NCBI GenBank assembly: GCA_964565705.1
Contig: CAZMGD010000054.1
Coordinates: 1-27,190 of the forward strand
Direction of reading: 5' to 3'
Length of the DNA stretch: 27,190 nt
From: CAZMGD01 sp964565705
Lineage (GTDB): Bacteria; Actinomycetota; Acidimicrobiia; Acidimicrobiales; Ilumatobacteraceae
The translations under genes and the position numbers were made by a program. Position 1 is the first letter of the stretch, and every line of letters starts with the position of its first letter. The notes beneath the pieces were generated by a model, which saw only the letters and a program-made list of their open reading frames with translations, did not search any database and was not told where the DNA came from. Below are positions 25,829-27,190 of this stretch, piece by piece.

Positions 25829-26979
25829 TGGCGATCGCGCTCGACCGGGAGGCGGTGCTCCAGTTCCGCTTCCGGCGGCACCAGCTGCACCGTCAACCCG
25901 GGACGGCGAAGTCGCCGACGGACGTCGACCTCCTGGACGACGGCGTGCAGGACACCGGCACGGACGGCTCGGCGTGGGCGCTCGCCATCCGTGGCGCTCC
26001 GCCGGCCGGCGAGCGCGACGTGTTCCTCGCCTGGACGCTGCGCGGGGCGCCACACGCCTACCGCCGCGCGGACGCGGCAGCGATCGCCGTCGCCACGGCG
26101 CCGCTGTCGGAGGCGGACGCGGCGAAGCGGATGTTCGACGCGGTCAAGCCCCTGAAGGCGGCTGGCATCCCGGCGCTCGAGGCGCTCGCCTCGGTGGCCG
26201 GGCATCTGCGGACCATCGTCGACCAGCCCACGGCGAAGGGCGATGCCTCGTCCGCGCTCTCGTCGGTGGTCGGCGAGCCGTACCTCCGGTTCTGCCGCCC
26301 GTGCAACGCGACGCACGTGTACGAGATGCCGTTCCGCCTCGCCGCGCTACAGGCGGGCTTGGAGCTCGAGGCTGGCACCTCGCCTCCGGTGTTGCGCCGC
26401 ATCCCGCGCCTGCGACCGCTCGGGTTCTCGGAGCCGGGCACCGACGCCGAGCCCCGGTTCGACGTCGTGCGGAGCTACGTCCGGTTCTACGGTCCGGCCC
26501 GCGTCCGCGACGCGGCCGCGTTCCTCGACACCTCGGTGAAGGAGGTCGAGGCGGCATGGCCCACCGACGTCGTCGAGGTGACGATCGACGGCGAGCGTCC
26601 GACGAAGGGCGCGCCCCGCTTCGTGCTGGCCGCCGATCGGCGAGCGGTGGCGGCCGGCGCCCCGGCGCGGTCGGTGCGAAGGCTCCGCCTGGTCGGCCCG
26701 TACGACCCGTACGTGCAGCTGCGCGACCGCGAGTTGCTGGTGCCCGACGCAGTGCACCGCAAGCAGCTCTGGCCCGTGCTCGGCCGCCCAGGTGCGATCG
26801 TGGCCGACGGCGAGCTGCTCGGCACGTGGCGGGCCAGGACCACCGGCAACAAGCTCACCCTCACGATCGACCCCTGGCACCGCCTGTCGACCGACGACCG
26901 TGCGCTCCTCGACGAACAGTCCGAACGCCTCGCGTCCTTCCGCGGCCTCGAACTGGCCAGGGTGTCCGCGTCTGTGTGA
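25828..26979 (+). CDS. Winged-helix DNA-binding protein, AlkZ/YcaQ-like (HTH_42)
   Basis: A 383-residue protein of the winged-helix family that includes the AlkZ/YcaQ DNA glycosylases. The C-terminal signatures LVGPYDPYVQLRDRELLVPD (288-307) and GRPGAIVADGELLGTWRAR (319-337) are clear, and an N-terminal GVQDTGTDGSAWALAIRG (39-56) is family-like. I do not see a clear catalytic QxQ or QxD motif, so glycosylase activity on alkylated or crosslinked bases is uncertain. The ATG at 25828 overlaps the acyl-CoA dehydrogenase stop (TGATG), implying translational coupling. The last codons lie in the left arm of palindromic element C. Confidence 0.85.
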   Translation: MAIALDREAVLQFRFRRHQLHRQPGTAKSPTDVDLLDDGVQDTGTDGSAWALAIRGAPPAGERDVFLAWTLRGAPHAYRRADAAAIAVATAPLSEADAAKRMFDAVKPLKAAGIPALEALASVAGHLRTIVDQPTAKGDASSALSSVVGEPYLRFCRPCNATHVYEMPFRLAALQAGLELEAGTSPPVLRRIPRLRPLGFSEPGTDAEPRFDVVRSYVRFYGPARVRDAAAFLDTSVKEVEAAWPTDVVEVTIDGERPTKGAPRFVLAADRRAVAAGAPARSVRRLRLVGPYDPYVQLRDRELLVPDAVHRKQLWPVLGRPGAIVADGELLGTWRARTTGNKLTLTIDPWHRLSTDDRALLDEQSERLASFRGLELARVSASV

Positions 26980-27089
26980 ACGTCAGATCTGAAAGAAGGT
27001 CCCGCTCTGAGAGACCTCGAACGGCTGTGATCCAGGTGCGGGTGGTTCCCGTTCCTTCAGAAGCGTCATTTCGTGCAGAGTGGGACACC
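26961..27089 (+). repeat. Dispersed palindromic intergenic element, copy C
   Basis: The outer pair GGTGTCC (26961-26967) and GGACACC (27083-27089) is perfect. The inner TCTGAAAGAA (26988-26997) and TTCCTTCAGA (27052-27061) match at 9 of 10. The centre is GGCTGTGATCCAGGT (27023-27037). The left arm contains the last six codons, including the stop, of the winged-helix gene. It is the only recognisable structure in the 179-base gap before the next gene. Confidence 0.78.
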
Positions 27090-27158
27090 GGCCGGAGTCG
27101 GATCCGGCGTCCGGCGCCTGTCAACCTGGTCCGAGCCTTGACATCTGAAAGGATCACC

Positions 27159-27190
27159 GTGGACGAACTGCCTGGCGGCTGGGGGCCGAC
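27159..27190 (+). CDS. Start of a gene running off the right edge
   Basis: GTG at 27159 opens MDELPGGWGP and stays open to the end of the window. AAAGGA at 27148-27153 is a good ribosome site five bases upstream. Too little is visible for a product call. Confidence 0.5.
   Translation, partial: MDELPGGWGP

Noticed and set aside
27138..27143. TTGACA as a -35 box for the gene at the right edge
   Set aside because: A matching -10 would fall at or after the start codon at 27159.
27144..27153. TCTGAAAGGA as a fourth half-copy of the palindromic element
   Set aside because: It has no partner arm or centre nearby, and it coincides with the ribosome site of the next gene.

Overview
This is a GC-rich, densely packed actinobacterial chromosome segment with no rRNA, tRNA, CRISPR array, phage gene or transposase visible. 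Third codon positions are almost always G or C. The lineage evidence is a mycothiol-dependent formaldehyde dehydrogenase, an F420-type luciferase-like oxidoreductase, mycobacterial-style acyl-CoA synthetases (FadD19-like and FadD8-like), and an actinobacterial-type LexA box at dinB. I infer a member of Actinomycetota, possibly class Acidimicrobiia (Ilumatobacter-like). The class-level placement is a guess.

Layout. 1-1493 (+): 3' part of mscR and a translationally coupled metallo-beta-lactamase-fold hydrolase, closed by a long perfect hairpin. 1566-4687 (-): probable operon of FadD19-like acyl-CoA synthetase, extended SDR and MarR regulator. 4743-7266 (+): divergent FadD8-like acyl-CoA synthetase and an enoyl-CoA hydratase-family protein. 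7363-8406 (-): F420-type LLM oxidoreductase. 8438-9454 (+) and 9444-10097 (-): stand-alone LigD-type primase-polymerase and an AlkB-like dioxygenase with overlapping 3' ends. 10178-13072: SnoaL/NTF2-like protein, aldo/keto reductase, and a secreted lipoprotein with four related beta domains. 13057-16634: Sir2 deacylase and PEP carboxylase. 16698-18360 (-): PPOX-fold flavoprotein and Dyp-type peroxidase. 18459-23182 (-): probable operon of disulfide-reductase-like flavoprotein, homogentisate dioxygenase, fumarylacetoacetase and a RibF-like protein. 23357-24544 (-): SOS-regulated dinB. 24608-26979 (+): acyl-CoA dehydrogenase coupled to a winged-helix AlkZ/YcaQ-like protein. The first codons of another gene lie at the right edge.

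Functionally the window combines catabolism of acyl-CoA or steroid-like acids and of tyrosine (homogentisate), thiol and peroxide protection, and DNA-damage tolerance (Prim-Pol, AlkB, DinB, AlkZ-like).

The least expected structure is a family of three dispersed, imperfectly palindromic intergenic elements of about 108-129 bp (7268-7375, 23232-23346, 26961-27089). They share outer and inner inverted arms and a conserved asymmetric centre, GCTGTGATCCA, interrupted by two bases in the first copy. All three have the same orientation, and two of them run into the stop codon of a neighbouring gene.
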